The position numbers were made by a program, and so were the translations under genes. From Persicaria tinctoria (taxonomy: Eukaryota; Streptophyta; Magnoliopsida; Caryophyllales; Polygonaceae), in assembly GCA_037127255.1 (NCBI GenBank), contig JBANSL010000013.1:13226688-13290687 (forward strand): 64,000 nt of DNA, given 5' to 3'. Shown in pieces: positions 63,651-64,000 of this stretch (positions are counted from its first letter, which is position 1; every line of letters begins with the position of its first letter). The notes beneath the pieces are model-generated. The model had not been told where the DNA came from. It did not search any database and saw only the letters and a list, made by a program, of their open reading frames with translations.

Positions 63651-64000
63651 GTTGAAGTGGGTTAATTAATTAAAAAAGAGTACTAATTAATTAAAAAAAC
63701 CTACACGTTGAATTAAACATGCATTTAAAGAAGATGATTTACGATGTATCTAACATTACCCTTAAAAACTAATGATTTACCTAATATTGATACACCTAGC
63801 TAATATAGAAGGTCAGTGCGCAAGAGCTTTATCATAGGAGCCAAATAGAATTCTATACTACAACAATTATATGCTAAATGATTGTAGTATACACTATACA
63901 CCCACCACATCTCAACCATTATTGTGCTGTTATGTTTTGTCCATATAAAATCAAATTGTAATAATTTTATCCACCAAAACCCCGTTAAAATATGTAGCAT
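63651..64000. other. AT-rich, no gene seen
   Basis: Likely still intron of the P450 or its flank if the gene is truncated. No heme-binding motif or other exon 2 sequence on the plus strand. Confidence 0.4.

Overview
This window is nuclear DNA from a flowering plant, most likely a eudicot. The evidence is spliced GT-AG genes with plant-specific products (a chloroplast photosystem I subunit, a PSII-assembly-type protein, class IV chitinases, a CYP84-type P450), tRNA-iMet-primed Ty1/Copia retrotransposons, hAT, Stowaway and Mutator-like elements, and long AT microsatellites. I cannot name the species.

Layout. (1) 1-4.1 kb: remnants of a minus-strand Copia element and a dense array of small hairpins with UUCG/UACG loops. 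(2) 5-34 kb: a decayed tandem cluster of class IV (GH19) chitinase genes, all on the minus strand. Copy C is an orphan exon 1 (5849-6122). Copy A is complete: exon 1 at 25722-26121, exon 2 at 17914-18374, with a 7.3-kb intron that is mostly transposons. Copy B has exon 1 at 34078-34351 and an exon 2 cut by a Copia element at 27413. An 8.35-kb Copia (9205-17555) sits in the 3' flank of copy A and carries two nested solo LTRs. One of these has pairs of a 10-bp palindrome at exact 20-bp spacing. (3) 35-40 kb: microsatellites, a foldback element, and a nest of hAT in LINE in an old LTR, with a SINE beside the LINE. (4) 40.4-45.7 kb: a palindrome array, then psaE (plus strand, three exons), then a convergent LPA1/Rep27-type gene (minus, four exons) whose second exon is split by a 1.14-kb hAT element. 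(5) 46-50 kb: another hAT and a Mutator-like element with a FAR1-like fragment, flanked at both ends by hairpin arrays. (6) 50.5-56.4 kb: exons of an unrecognised minus-strand gene separated by a young, nearly intact Copia (51245-55897, 205-bp LTRs, TSD ATTAG). (7) 58-60 kb: a six-copy tandem repeat of about 134 bp. (8) 61.3-62.2 kb: first exon of a ferulate 5-hydroxylase-like P450 (CYP84A), followed by intron sequence with two inverted-repeat MITEs; its second exon is not in the window.

Host functions are defence (chitinases), photosynthesis (PsaE, LPA1-like) and lignin/phenylpropanoid metabolism (CYP84A). They are neighbours, not an operon. Most of the rest is transposon-derived. The chitinase duplicates act as internal empty-site references for several insertions. 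Splice sites and element ends were placed by eye and may be off by 1-3 bases.
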